Part shown: piece by piece, positions 26,073 through 34,406 of the stretch
How the letters are laid out: each line of letters opens with the position of its first letter
Position numbering within the stretch: the stretch's first letter is position 1
From: Streptomyces phaeofaciens
GTDB lineage: Bacteria; Actinomycetota; Actinomycetes; Streptomycetales; Streptomycetaceae
Direction: 5' to 3'
Length of the DNA: 64,000 nt
Assembly: GCF_014648915.1 (NCBI RefSeq)
Contig: NZ_BMSA01000004.1
Span: 248,001-312,000 of the forward strand
Position numbers and translations under genes: made by a program
Notes under the pieces: model-generated
Seen by the model: the letters and a program-made list of their open reading frames with translations, nothing else
Databases searched by the model: none
Told to the model about the DNA's origin: nothing

Positions 26073-27362
26073 TCATCCCTGCTGCCGGAGCAGGGTGTCG
26101 CAGGCCTTGACAGCGTTGTCGAGAGCTTCCTTCGGGCTCTGCCTGCCCTGGAGCGCCTTGGCGACCTCGTTGCGCAGTGCGGTCTTCATCTGTTCGCTGA
26201 ACAGCACCGGCGTGTAGTTGACGGCGTTCTTCAGGGACTTGGCCGCGGCGATCCTGACACGGGTCTCGTCGGTGCCGTCCTCCTCGGTGAAGTACGGGTC
26301 GTCCAGCGAGCCGGCGGTGCTCGGGAAGATGGCGACCTGCTTCGCGAACGACATCTGGTGCTCGGCGTCGGTGACGTAGTGGGCGAAGGCCACGGCGGCG
26401 GGCGTCCGTTCGCTCCTGGCGTTCACCATCAGCCCCATCACGTACATGTTGACGTGGCCGGTGCTGGTGATCTGGTCGGTGATGCCGATGTTCCGGTAGA
26501 GGTTCGGCGCCTGCTTCTTGAAGTTGCCCAGGTCGAGGGCGCTGCCGGGGTTCATGGCGACGGCCCCGGTGAGGAACTTCTTGCCGGACGACTCGGGGGT
26601 GGCGGTCAGCGCCTGCGGGTCGAGGGCCTTGGCGTCGTACAACTCCTTGTACTTGGTGAGGAGTTCGACGCCCTTGTCGTCGTCGAAGGCGAAGGCGGTG
26701 CCCTGGTCGTTCATCAGCGGGACGCCGTAGCGGCCGAAGTCCTCGATGGTGGGCACATTGGCGAGCGTGGCCACCTCGCCGTCGGTCCTCTTCGCCAGTT
26801 CCAGGGCGTCGGTGAAGAGTTCGCCGTACGTCCTCGGCGGCTGGTCGGGGTCGAGCCCGGCCTCCTCGAACAGGGACTTGTTGTAGAAGAGCGGCCCGGT
26901 GTTGAGGTACCAGGGGAAGGCGTACGTGCCGGTCGTGCCCGGTATCCGGTGGCTGGCCCAGGCCCCTTCCAGGTACTCCTTCCCGTACGTGGGGGCGGCC
27001 TTGTCGAGGTCGAGCGCGAGGCCGGCCTTGGCGAGGGGTGCGACGAGGTCGGGCGAGACGTTGACGACGTCCGGCAGGGTGCCGCCGGCCGCGTCGGCGC
27101 TGATCTTGTCGGCGTAGCCCTCGGCGGGCTGGTCGATCCACTTCACATGGATGCCGGGGTATTCCTTCTCGAAGTCGGCGATCACGCCTTCGAAGTAGGG
27201 CTTGAAGTTGGCGCGCAGGTTCCAGGTCTGGAAGGTGATGTCGCCCTCGACCTTGCCCGAGGCGTCGGCCGGTCCGCCGCCGTCGCTCCCGGAGCCGCAG
27301 GCGCTCAACGGCAGGACGAAACAGACGGCGGCGGCTGCGAGGGCTCTGCGGGAAATACGCAC
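26073..27362 (-). CDS. Sugar-binding lipoprotein of ABC importer
   Basis: A 429-aa extracytoplasmic solute-binding protein. The signal ends in the lipobox LSAC (about 19-22) followed by a Gly/Ser linker; the mature part shows the CUT1 binding-protein pattern (ITFQTWNLRANFKPYFEGVIADFEKEYPGIHV; FYNKSLFEEAGLD). It should capture the glycan for the two permeases downstream. The GTG start at 27362 has GGAGG about 11 bases upstream. It is the first gene of the catabolic operon; the 297-bp upstream gap carries a 10-bp tandem array and ATTAG-type operator repeats shared with the divergent LacI gene. Confidence 0.93.
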   Translation of the reverse strand: MRISRRALAAAAVCFVLPLSACGSGSDGGGPADASGKVEGDITFQTWNLRANFKPYFEGVIADFEKEYPGIHVKWIDQPAEGYADKISADAAGGTLPDVVNVSPDLVAPLAKAGLALDLDKAAPTYGKEYLEGAWASHRIPGTTGTYAFPWYLNTGPLFYNKSLFEEAGLDPDQPPRTYGELFTDALELAKRTDGEVATLANVPTIEDFGRYGVPLMNDQGTAFAFDDDKGVELLTKYKELYDAKALDPQALTATPESSGKKFLTGAVAMNPGSALDLGNFKKQAPNLYRNIGITDQITSTGHVNMYVMGLMVNARSERTPAAVAFAHYVTDAEHQMSFAKQVAIFPSTAGSLDDPYFTEEDGTDETRVRIAAAKSLKNAVNYTPVLFSEQMKTALRNEVAKALQGRQSPKEALDNAVKACDTLLRQQG

Positions 27363-27390
27363 GGTGAAACGGCCTCCATTGCGTGACGGT

Positions 27391-27487
27391 CGGTGAAGTT
27401 CGGTCGAGTTCGGCGGAGTTCGGTTCGGTGCGGCGGAGTTCGCCGGAGTCGGGTGGAGCCTGGTGGAGCCGAGTCGAGTCGAGTCGG
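27391..27487. repeat. Degenerate 10-bp tandem array in importer 5' region
   Basis: The sequence falls into nearly ten successive 10-mers (CGGTGAAGTT, CGGTCGAGTT, CGGCGGAGTT, CGGTTCGGTG, CGGCGGAGTT, CGCCGGAGTC and so on), with consensus about CGGYGGAGTT. It lies 30-125 bases upstream of the binding-protein start, between the gene and its likely promoter, so it would be transcribed in the 5' leader. The period is close to one helical turn. Confidence 0.8.
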
Positions 27488-27563
27488 CCGGGGACGGCGG
27501 GAGTTGGCCGACGACGCAGACCTTGCACGCCGTTTCACAGGCCCGTCAATGGCACATGCCGAG

Positions 27564-27617
27564 CTAATTTCATTAGTTGCTTATGCGCATTAGGCCTGTT
27601 GAGCTGAAGCGCATTAG
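27564..27617. promoter_or_regulatory. Operator-like ATTAG repeats between LacI gene and glycan operon
   Basis: Three related elements sit in this unusually AT-rich stretch: CTAAT-TTC-ATTAG (27564-27576, perfect 5-bp arms), CTTATGCGCATTAG (27580-27593, near-perfect palindrome), and GCGCATTAG again at 27609-27617, a direct repeat 24 bp from the second. They lie 43-96 bases before the LacI start and about 200 bases before the divergent operon, so they are likely promoter/operator DNA for both. Confidence 0.65.
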
Positions 27618-27659
27618 TGCATACTGGCCGGGAATTGCCGTGGGAATGGGAGAATCGCC

Positions 27660-28730
27660 TTGTCAGGTAAGCGGTCACCGGCGCGCAGGCCCACCATGCA
27701 GGACATCGCACAGCGGGCCGGTGTCTCCCAGAGCGCGGTGTCCTTCGCGCTGAACGGGCGGCCGGGGGTCTCGGAGGTCACCCGGGACCGGGTGCGCCGG
27801 GTCGCCGAGGAGCTGGGCTGGCGGCCCAGCACGGCGGCCCGCGCGCTGTCCGGCGAGGGCGCGGCCACGGTCGGTCTGGTGCTGGCCCGTCCGGCGGACA
27901 CCCTCGGCGTGGACTCGTTCTTCCTCCAGCTCGTCTCGGGGATCCAGGAGGTGCTGGCGGAGCGTCACCTCGGGCTGCTCTTCCAGATCGGGCGGGACGT
28001 CCACGACGAGTGCGCGGTGTACCGGCGCTGGTGGGCCGAGAACCGGGTGGACGGCGTCCTGGTCGTCGACCCGTGCACCGACGACCCGCGCCCGGACCTG
28101 CTCGACGAACTCGGACTGCCCGCGGTGGTGATCGGCGGCGCCCCCGACGAGCGCCACCCCGGTCTGTCGACGGTGTGGGCGGACGACGCCGGGGCGATGG
28201 CTTCGGTGGTGGACGAGCTGTACGCGCTCGGCCACCGGCGGATCGTGCACATCGCCGGCCTGCCGGACCTCGCCCACACCCAGCGCCGTATCCGTACGCT
28301 GCGCGCGGAGGCCGAGCGGCGCGGGCTGACCGAGGTGCAGTCGGTGCCGACCGACTACTCGGACGCGGAGGGCGCGGCGGTCACCCGCCGGGTGCTGGGC
28401 GGCACCACTCCCCCGACCGCGCTCATCTACGACAACGACGTGATGGCGGTCGCGGGCGTGGTGACCGCAGCCGAACTGGGCTTCGCCGTGCCGTCCGACG
28501 TGTCGATGGTGTCCTGGGAGGACTCCGCGCTGTGCCGCATGGTGAAGCCGTGGCTGTCCGCGCTGTCCCGGGACAGTGTCGAGTTCGGGCGCACGGCGGC
28601 ACGCGAGCTGATGGCGCTGCTCGACGGGGGACCGGCGGGGACGGTCCGGGTGCCGGTGCCGGCGCTGATCGTGCGAGGCAGCACCGGGGCGACGCGGGAG
28701 TCGGTCGTCGCACCGCGCGCACCGCGGTGA
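27660..28730 (+). CDS. LacI-family transcriptional regulator
   Basis: A 356-aa repressor-type regulator. The helix-turn-helix is MQDIAQRAGVSQSAVSFALNGRPGVSEVTRDRV at about 13-45, with the hinge helix GWRPSTAARALSG near 55-67. A periplasmic-binding-protein-like sugar sensor fills the rest (TVGLVLARPADTLGVDSFF...IYDNDVMAVAGV). It is divergent from the importer/GH operon and probably represses it until an imported glycan fragment binds. TTG at 27660 is taken as start, with GGGAG about 9 bases upstream; the ATG at codon 13 would remove only a basic tail. Confidence 0.93.
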   Translation: MSGKRSPARRPTMQDIAQRAGVSQSAVSFALNGRPGVSEVTRDRVRRVAEELGWRPSTAARALSGEGAATVGLVLARPADTLGVDSFFLQLVSGIQEVLAERHLGLLFQIGRDVHDECAVYRRWWAENRVDGVLVVDPCTDDPRPDLLDELGLPAVVIGGAPDERHPGLSTVWADDAGAMASVVDELYALGHRRIVHIAGLPDLAHTQRRIRTLRAEAERRGLTEVQSVPTDYSDAEGAAVTRRVLGGTTPPTALIYDNDVMAVAGVVTAAELGFAVPSDVSMVSWEDSALCRMVKPWLSALSRDSVEFGRTAARELMALLDGGPAGTVRVPVPALIVRGSTGATRESVVAPRAPR

Positions 28731-28893
28731 GGGCGGTGCGGGACACGGCCGCAGGAGGAACCGCAGTCCGGTGAGGCGCGGTGGCCGGGTCATGGAGCGC
28801 GCACCGACGGCAACCGACGGCGGTCGGCGAAAACGGCTCCGCATTGGCATAGACCTGACACCGACACCCGGCTAGGCTCTGCCGCGCCATACC

Positions 28894-28907
28894 TGAGAGC
28901 GCTCTCA
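28894..28907. promoter_or_regulatory. Perfect 14-bp palindrome TGAGAGCGCTCTCA
   Basis: This site lies 52 bases before the secreted protease start. It differs from the known actinobacterial CebR/CelR cellobiose operator (TGGGAGCGCTCCCA) only at one symmetric pair of positions. It is therefore a good candidate site for a LacI-family regulator, possibly the one encoded upstream at 27660-28730. Binding is inferred. Confidence 0.75.
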
Positions 28908-28958
28908 CTCATCGGCTGTTCCATCCCCCACTCCCTGGAACGACGAAGGGCAACTCCC

Positions 28959-30131
28959 ATGAGACGCACGGGGCTCAAACACATCGGCGTGACCGCGCTC
29001 CTGCTGCTGGCCGGCCTGAGCGGGGCGAGCACGTTCCCCGCCACGGCGAGCGGCGGCGAAACACCCGCCACCGCCACCCCGACGCACCGCACCGCCTCCG
29101 CCGGACTGCTGCACGCCATGCGGCAGGAGTTCGGGCTCACCGAGGACCAGGCCGTGGCCCGGATCGAGGCCGAGCGGTCCGCGACCGCGCTCGAACCGAA
29201 GGCCCGGCGCACCGCGGGGGCCGCGTACGGCGGTTCCTGGTTCGACGCCGACACCGGGCGGCTGACCGTGGCCGTCACACCGGAGGCCTCCGGCGCGACG
29301 CGCGCGGCACTGCGCACGGCCGGAGCCGCCGTCCGCGTCGTCGAGCACGGCGCACGTCTGCTGGACGCGGCCAAGACGCGCATCGACAAGCTCTCCGCCC
29401 CCTCGGCGGTGGCGGGTTGGCACGTCGACGCGGCAGCCAACTCGGTCGTCGTCACGGTGGTGCGCGACGGACTCGACGACAACGATGTCCAGCGCTTCCT
29501 GACCCAGGCCCGCGCCGCCGGTCCGGTCACCGTCGAGAGCGTCGCCGCCGCCCCCGGCACCCTCGCCGCGGGGACCGTCGGCGGCGACCCGTACTACACG
29601 GGCAACGTCCGCTGCTCCATCGGCTTCTCGGTCCACGGCGGGTTCGTCACCGCCGGCCACTGCGGCCAGGCCGGGGCGCAGGTCCGGGGCTGGGACGGCT
29701 CCTACATCGGCACCTTCCAGGGCTCCTCGTTCCCGGACAACGACTACGCCTGGGTGAACGTGGGCAGCGGCTGGTGGACCGTTCCGGTGGTGCTGGGCTG
29801 GGGCACGGTGTCCGACCAGCTGGTGCGCGGCTCCGCCGTGGCACCCGTGGGCGCCTCCGTCTGCCGCTCCGGCTCCACCACCCACTGGCACTGCGGCACC
29901 GTTCTGGCCAAGAACGAGACGGTCAACTACAGCCAGGGCGCGGTGCACCAGATGACGAAGACCAGCGTCTGCGCCGAAGGCGGGGACTCCGGCGGCTCGT
30001 TCATCAGCGGTGACCAGGCGCAGGGCGTCACCTCGGGCGGCTGGGGCAACTGCTCGAGCGGCGGCGAGACATGGTTCCAGCCGATCAACGAGATCCTCAG
30101 CCGGTACGGGCTCACGCTGCACACGTACTGA
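28959..30131 (+). CDS. Secreted S1E serine protease (streptogrisin / alpha-lytic protease type)
   Basis: A 390-aa preproenzyme. A signal peptide (about 1-32) and an alpha-lytic-type prodomain (about 45-200) precede the mature chymotrypsin-fold domain at about 205-390. The triad is visible: His in FVTAGHCG (about 232), Asp in PDNDYAW (about 262) and Ser in GGDSGGS (about 345). Cys residues are placed for the usual disulfides. A LacI-type palindrome sits just upstream and a strong terminator just downstream, so it is a single-gene unit. Probable role is extracellular protein digestion, perhaps of glycoproteins whose glycans the neighbouring locus uses. Confidence 0.94.
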   Translation: MRRTGLKHIGVTALLLLAGLSGASTFPATASGGETPATATPTHRTASAGLLHAMRQEFGLTEDQAVARIEAERSATALEPKARRTAGAAYGGSWFDADTGRLTVAVTPEASGATRAALRTAGAAVRVVEHGARLLDAAKTRIDKLSAPSAVAGWHVDAAANSVVVTVVRDGLDDNDVQRFLTQARAAGPVTVESVAAAPGTLAAGTVGGDPYYTGNVRCSIGFSVHGGFVTAGHCGQAGAQVRGWDGSYIGTFQGSSFPDNDYAWVNVGSGWWTVPVVLGWGTVSDQLVRGSAVAPVGASVCRSGSTTHWHCGTVLAKNETVNYSQGAVHQMTKTSVCAEGGDSGGSFISGDQAQGVTSGGWGNCSSGGETWFQPINEILSRYGLTLHTY

Positions 30132-30153
30132 CCGCACCCACCGGTCGAGCGAC

Positions 30154-30183
30154 GGGGGTTCCGTGGACGAGGCCACGGAACCC
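30154..30183. terminator. Bidirectional hairpin terminator
   Basis: GGGGTTCCGTGG (30154-30165) pairs perfectly with CCACGGAACCCC (30172-30183) around a 6-nt loop. It sits 22 bases after the protease stop, between convergent genes, so it can serve both. Confidence 0.8.
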
Positions 30184-30302
30184 CTCCCGGCCGTCGCGCA
30201 GGCCCCCCTGACACCTGATCCGGCCGGTCCGGGCGCCGGGACCCCCTGGAGGAGTCGCGGCGTCCGGCGCCCCGGACGGGCCGTACGGGACGACCCCCGC
30301 CG

Positions 30303-31799
30303 TCACTCGCAGTAGACGTCCCGGTCCGGCCGCTCGCCCGTCGCCAGGAAGCGCGAGACCGTCCGGTCGCCGCAGGCGTTGCCGTTGTCGAGGTAGGCGT
30401 CGTGGCCCGTGGAGTTCACCGTCACCATGACCGCGCGGTCGCCGAGCGCCGCGCGGAGCTTGCGGGCCCCGGCGAGCGGGGTCGCCACATCACGCTCGTT
30501 CTGCACGAGCAGGACGTTCGACGGCCCCCGGTCGGTGATCCGCACCGGCTGCCGCTGCGGGCGGGGCCAGGCGGCGCAGAGCATCGCGTTCCTCGGCATC
30601 CCCGCCGTCAGCGGATACTTCACCCGGCTCTGCGCGACACCCTTCTCGTACACGGCGGTCGAGGTGGGCCAGGCGCTGTCACCGCATATGGTCGCCGCGC
30701 CGACCGCGATCGCGTTCTGCAGGAGCGCCTCCGGCGGGGCCGGCGGCGCCGGCGGCACGGTGCCCTGGCGGGCGGCCCGGATCAGCTTCGCCAGGGTGGG
30801 GAAGGAGTCGGGGTCGTAGAAGGAGTCCAGCATGGTCTGACGCAGCGCGGTGCCGTTCAGGATCTCGGGGTTGGCGCCCGGCCACGGCAGCGGTGCGCGG
30901 TCCAGGCGTGCGGCGAGGGTGAGGAAGACCGAGCGGACGGCGGCCGGATCGTCCGCCACCCGGTCGGGGTTGCCGGGCTCGGACGCCCACCGCGCGAACT
31001 CGGCGAAGACGTCCTCCACCCCCTGCTCGAAGCCGGCCAGCCAGGCCCGGGAGACCTGGGTGCGGCCGGCGTCGCCGGTGGGATCCAGATTGCTGTCCAG
31101 GACGATCCGGTCGGTGCGGTGCGGGAACAGCTCGTTGTAGACGGCACCGATGTACGTGCCGTACGAGACGCCCCAGGCGGAGATCGTGCGCTCGCCGAGC
31201 GCGGCCCGGACGCGGTCGATGTCACGGGCGTTGTCGGCCGTGGAGATGTGCCCCAGCAGCGCGTCGCCGGTGCGGGCGCAGGCGTCCGCCGTCCGTCGCC
31301 CGTAGGCCATGTTCTCCGTGACCGAACCGTCGGGCCCGGGCCAGGGGCGCAGCCGGGAGGCGGCGAGGTCGGCGTGGTCGAGATGGCAGTCGACGGGGGC
31401 CGAGGGCGCGTTGCCGCGCGGGGCGAGACCGATGAGGTCGTAGGCGTCCCGCACCTCCTGCGGTAACGCCTGTCCCTTCTGTGACGGTTCGTCCAGACTT
31501 GAGCCCCCGGGCCCGCCGGGGATCAACAGCAGTGCCCCGCGCCGGGCTTCGGGCTTCTCGCTCGGGATGCGGGAGATCGCGATGCCGATCTTCGGGCCGC
31601 CGGGGTCGGCGTGGTCCACCGGTACCGGGACGGTGGCGCACTCCTGCCGGGGATCGAGGCCGCTCCCTTCGCACGGGCCCCACTCGAGGGGCGTGCCGGA
31701 CGCGGCGGACGCGGTGACGGGCGCGACCAGGCCCAGGACGACGACCGAGGCCGCCGCCAGGGCCGCGTTCTTCGTGAGCTGCTTCCTCATCTGCTTCAT
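30303..31799 (-). CDS. Secreted alpha/beta hydrolase, tripeptidyl aminopeptidase type
   Basis: A 498-aa exported serine peptidase of the Streptomyces TAP/SlpD-like family, which removes N-terminal tripeptides. The signal is QLTKNAALAAASVVVLGLVAPVTASA. ALLLIPGGPGGSS forms the oxyanion region, the nucleophile Ser is in WGVSYGTYIGA, Asp is likely in VQNERDVATP and His in NSTGHDAYLD. The C-terminal domain ends with the usual Cys-containing stretch. A common motif FDPRG reads LAPRG here, a small deviation near the active-site loop. It neighbours the secreted protease across a shared terminator. Confidence 0.88.
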   Translation of the reverse strand: MKQMRKQLTKNAALAAASVVVLGLVAPVTASAASGTPLEWGPCEGSGLDPRQECATVPVPVDHADPGGPKIGIAISRIPSEKPEARRGALLLIPGGPGGSSLDEPSQKGQALPQEVRDAYDLIGLAPRGNAPSAPVDCHLDHADLAASRLRPWPGPDGSVTENMAYGRRTADACARTGDALLGHISTADNARDIDRVRAALGERTISAWGVSYGTYIGAVYNELFPHRTDRIVLDSNLDPTGDAGRTQVSRAWLAGFEQGVEDVFAEFARWASEPGNPDRVADDPAAVRSVFLTLAARLDRAPLPWPGANPEILNGTALRQTMLDSFYDPDSFPTLAKLIRAARQGTVPPAPPAPPEALLQNAIAVGAATICGDSAWPTSTAVYEKGVAQSRVKYPLTAGMPRNAMLCAAWPRPQRQPVRITDRGPSNVLLVQNERDVATPLAGARKLRAALGDRAVMVTVNSTGHDAYLDNGNACGDRTVSRFLATGERPDRDVYCE

Positions 31800-31953
31800 G
31801 CGGACCAGCCTCGCCCGGCGGACCCACCCGGCCCATCAGGGGAACAGCCCTATTCCCATGGGGGTTTACCCCAGTCCTGCGCTCGGGGTGGCCCCCGACA
31901 CCGCGCACCGGGCGCCGCCTCGGGAACTCGGCGTGCCCGGCCCGCTCGCCGCG

Positions 31954-31989
31954 GCCGTGCACGCCCCCGCAGCCGTGGACGCCCCCGCG
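31954..31989. repeat. Two-copy 18-bp tandem repeat
   Basis: GCCGTGCACGCCCCCGCA (31954-31971) is followed by GCCGTGGACGCCCCCGCG (31972-31989), two mismatches apart, in the gap immediately after the sigma-CAP gene stop. A slippage duplication is the simplest explanation. Confidence 0.7.
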
Positions 31990-31993
31990 GCCG

Positions 31994-33634
31994 TCACAGC
32001 TTGGCGCCGAAGTTCTGCGTCCACCACGGGCCGCCCGCCCCGTCGTGGATGCCCACGCCGATGTTCTTGAAGTCGCAGTTGAGGATGTTGGCGCGGTGGC
32101 CGGGGCTGTTCATCCAGGACGTCATCACCGACTCGGCCGACTGCTGCCCCTTGGCGATGTTCTCGCCGTACGTGGACCAGCGGTAGCCGGCGGCCGTGAT
32201 GCGCTGACCGGGGTCGGCGCCGTCCGGGTTGGTGTGGTCGAAGAAGTCCCGTGCGGCCATGTCCTCGGAATGACCCTGCGCGGCCTTGCGCAGCAGGCTG
32301 TCCTCGGTGAGGGGGCCGCAGCCCGCCGACGCCCGCTCCTCGTTGACCAGGGCGATCACCTGCGCCCCGAGGCCGGACGAACCGCCCGACTGCACGGCCG
32401 GCTTGCTCGACGCGGTCTGCTTCGGCGTGGCCGGTTTCGTGGGCGCCGGCGTGTTCTTCTCCGTCCGGGGACTCGGGGAGGGGCTCGCGCTCGGCGACTT
32501 CGACGCGGAGGCCGACGGGGAAGGAGAGGGCGAGGCGGAGGTCGTGCGGTCGCCGTCCGGGGTGGGCTCGTCCGAGACACTGACGTCGTTCGCCGGCCGC
32601 GCGGCGGTGCCCTCCTCCGTCCCGCCGCCCTGTTGCGTGCCGAAGTGGTAGAGGCCGCCGCCGACCACGCAGACCGCCACGACCGCCCCGCCGATCGCCC
32701 GCCGCCGTGTGCGCCGCTTGCGGCGGGCCTCGCCGCGGGAGACGGCCTGCTCACTCGTGGCCCGGTGCCTGCCCGGCACGGACGAGACGCCCTGGCCCTC
32801 GGCGTCGAGCGGGGACACGGACCCGGCCAGGGCCATCGTGTCGGCGGCGGAGCCCATCCTCGCCACGAGCGCGGACGACACCGCGACCAGCGCCAGGCCG
32901 GCCAGCAGGCCCTCCGCCGGCATGAGTCCGCTCCACAGGCCGGAGCAGCGGGCGCAGCCGCGCGCGTGCCGGGCTATGCGCTTGCGGTACAGCGCCGAGG
33001 GCCGACCGTCCCAGCCGGCCAGCTCACCCCGGAGTTCCCGGCACGACGGCTGCGCGTCCAGCGCCCGCACGACCACGCGTGCCGCCTCCAGCTGCGCCTT
33101 CATGCGCTGCACACGGACCGCCGTGTGCTGGGGTGACAGGGCCATCGCCTCGGCGACCTCGGCCCGGGTCAGTTCGTCGGCGCACTCCAGCCACCACAGC
33201 GACAGCAGTCCGCGGTCGTCGGGTTCCAGCCAGCGCGTGGCGCGCGCGGTCTCCTGCCGCTGGCCGGACAGCTGGAGCTGGACGATGGTCAGGTCGACGA
33301 AGTCGGCGCCCGGGTCGGCGACCTCGTCGGCCTCCTCCATGGCGCCCTGGGCGGGCTGCTGCCGGTGCCAGTGGGCCCGGACCTGGTTCATCGCGATGGC
33401 CACGAGCCAGGAGCGGAAGCTCTCGGGGGCGCGCAGCGTGTCCAGGGAGTCGAGGGCCCGGAGCATGGTGTCCTGCACGACGTCGTCCACGTCCACCGAG
33501 CCGTTCAGCGCCCGGCCCACGATGTTGTAGACGAGCGGAAGGTAGGCGCCGACGAGCGCGTCCTGGGCCGCCTGGTCGCCCGCCCGGGCGGCGATCACCA
33601 GTGCCGCCGCTTCCTTCGTGTGCCGTGTACTCAT
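31994..33634 (-). CDS. ECF sigma factor fused to Zn motif, membrane segment and extracellular CAP domain
   Basis: A 546-aa fusion. Residues 1-190 are an ECF sigma factor (region 2 with VDVDDVVQDTMLRAL, region 4 with LTRAEVAEAMALSPQHTAVRVQRM). A zinc-finger anti-sigma-like motif follows: C198 and H223-x3-C227-x2-C230. Hydrophobic stretches lie at about 239-258 and 313-329, the second preceded by a basic patch. A Ser/Pro linker (364-410) leads to an SCP/CAP (YkwD-like) domain at about 420-546 (VNEERASAGCGPLTEDSLL, GHSEDMAARDFFDH, YGENIA, SPGHRANILN). The sigma unit would face the cytosol and CAP the outside, suggesting a one-protein membrane sensor. The spectrum of controlled genes is unknown. 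Confidence 0.9.
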   Translation of the reverse strand: MSTRHTKEAAALVIAARAGDQAAQDALVGAYLPLVYNIVGRALNGSVDVDDVVQDTMLRALDSLDTLRAPESFRSWLVAIAMNQVRAHWHRQQPAQGAMEEADEVADPGADFVDLTIVQLQLSGQRQETARATRWLEPDDRGLLSLWWLECADELTRAEVAEAMALSPQHTAVRVQRMKAQLEAARVVVRALDAQPSCRELRGELAGWDGRPSALYRKRIARHARGCARCSGLWSGLMPAEGLLAGLALVAVSSALVARMGSAADTMALAGSVSPLDAEGQGVSSVPGRHRATSEQAVSRGEARRKRRTRRRAIGGAVVAVCVVGGGLYHFGTQQGGGTEEGTAARPANDVSVSDEPTPDGDRTTSASPSPSPSASASKSPSASPSPSPRTEKNTPAPTKPATPKQTASSKPAVQSGGSSGLGAQVIALVNEERASAGCGPLTEDSLLRKAAQGHSEDMAARDFFDHTNPDGADPGQRITAAGYRWSTYGENIAKGQQSAESVMTSWMNSPGHRANILNCDFKNIGVGIHDGAGGPWWTQNFGAKL

Positions 33635-33833
33635 CGCTGCTTCCCTGTCGTCGACGTCGAACGATGCTGTCCGTCACAAAGGGAGATCTCTGCGGTAGCG
33701 GCGGATAACAGTTCTTCGGAAACTCGTGCGAGGAGAGGTTCTCTGTGCGAGCGTCATCACCGCTATGAGGGCGGTCACATCCGTTCGGACCGACCGACTG
33801 GCACCCGCGCCCGCTTCGCCCGGAGGACCGCAT

Positions 33834-34259
33834 ATGACCCGCATGCCTGGTAGCGCCCGGTGTGCGCGCGTACTGCTGGCCGCGCTGGTCGTCGCGGGCG
33901 CCGTCTGCGCGGCGTGGCTCGCGGTGGCCGCCGCGACGTTCGAGACCGGGGCCCTGGGCGCGCCGTTCCTCGGCCTGCTGCTGCTCGCGGCGACCGGGTG
34001 CGCGCTGACGGCCGTGGCGTCCCTGGTCGTCTCGGTGAGGTTCGCCGAAGGCGGTGCCGCCGTCCGGGTCGGTGCGGTCGCCGTCGGCTGGGTGACCGTT
34101 CTGGGCAGTCTGGCCGCGTTCATGACCCATGGCCACGCCTGGAGCGCGGGCATCGCCTGCGGCGCGGCGCTGGTGGCGCTCTCGGGACGGCGGGAGACCA
34201 AGGACTGGTTCGAGCGCGGCCGCCCGCTGCCGCGCTGGACCACGGAGAACCGGGCCTGA
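33834..34259 (+). CDS. Hypothetical four-helix membrane protein, 141 aa
   Basis: Hydrophobic segments at about 10-32, 38-64, 72-92 and 95-113 predict four helices, with a cytosolic polar tail RRETKDWFERGRPLPRWTTENRA. No family is recognised. ATG 33834 follows CGGAGGACC; longer frames lack a site. It is divergent from the sigma-CAP fusion, so the two share a promoter region. Confidence 0.75.
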   Translation: MTRMPGSARCARVLLAALVVAGAVCAAWLAVAAATFETGALGAPFLGLLLLAATGCALTAVASLVVSVRFAEGGAAVRVGAVAVGWVTVLGSLAAFMTHGHAWSAGIACGAALVALSGRRETKDWFERGRPLPRWTTENRA

Positions 34260-34406
34260 CCGCCAGGGGAGGGCTGACACCTCTTGGTGGCCCCTTCCCG
34301 GCCGTTGCGCCGTTCGGGTGGACCGCCTTGACCGCCCCCACGGCCCCTCCTATGGTCGCGCTGATCAAGCCGACAAATGGGGGCATCCGCCTCCGCTGGA
34401 GGAACC

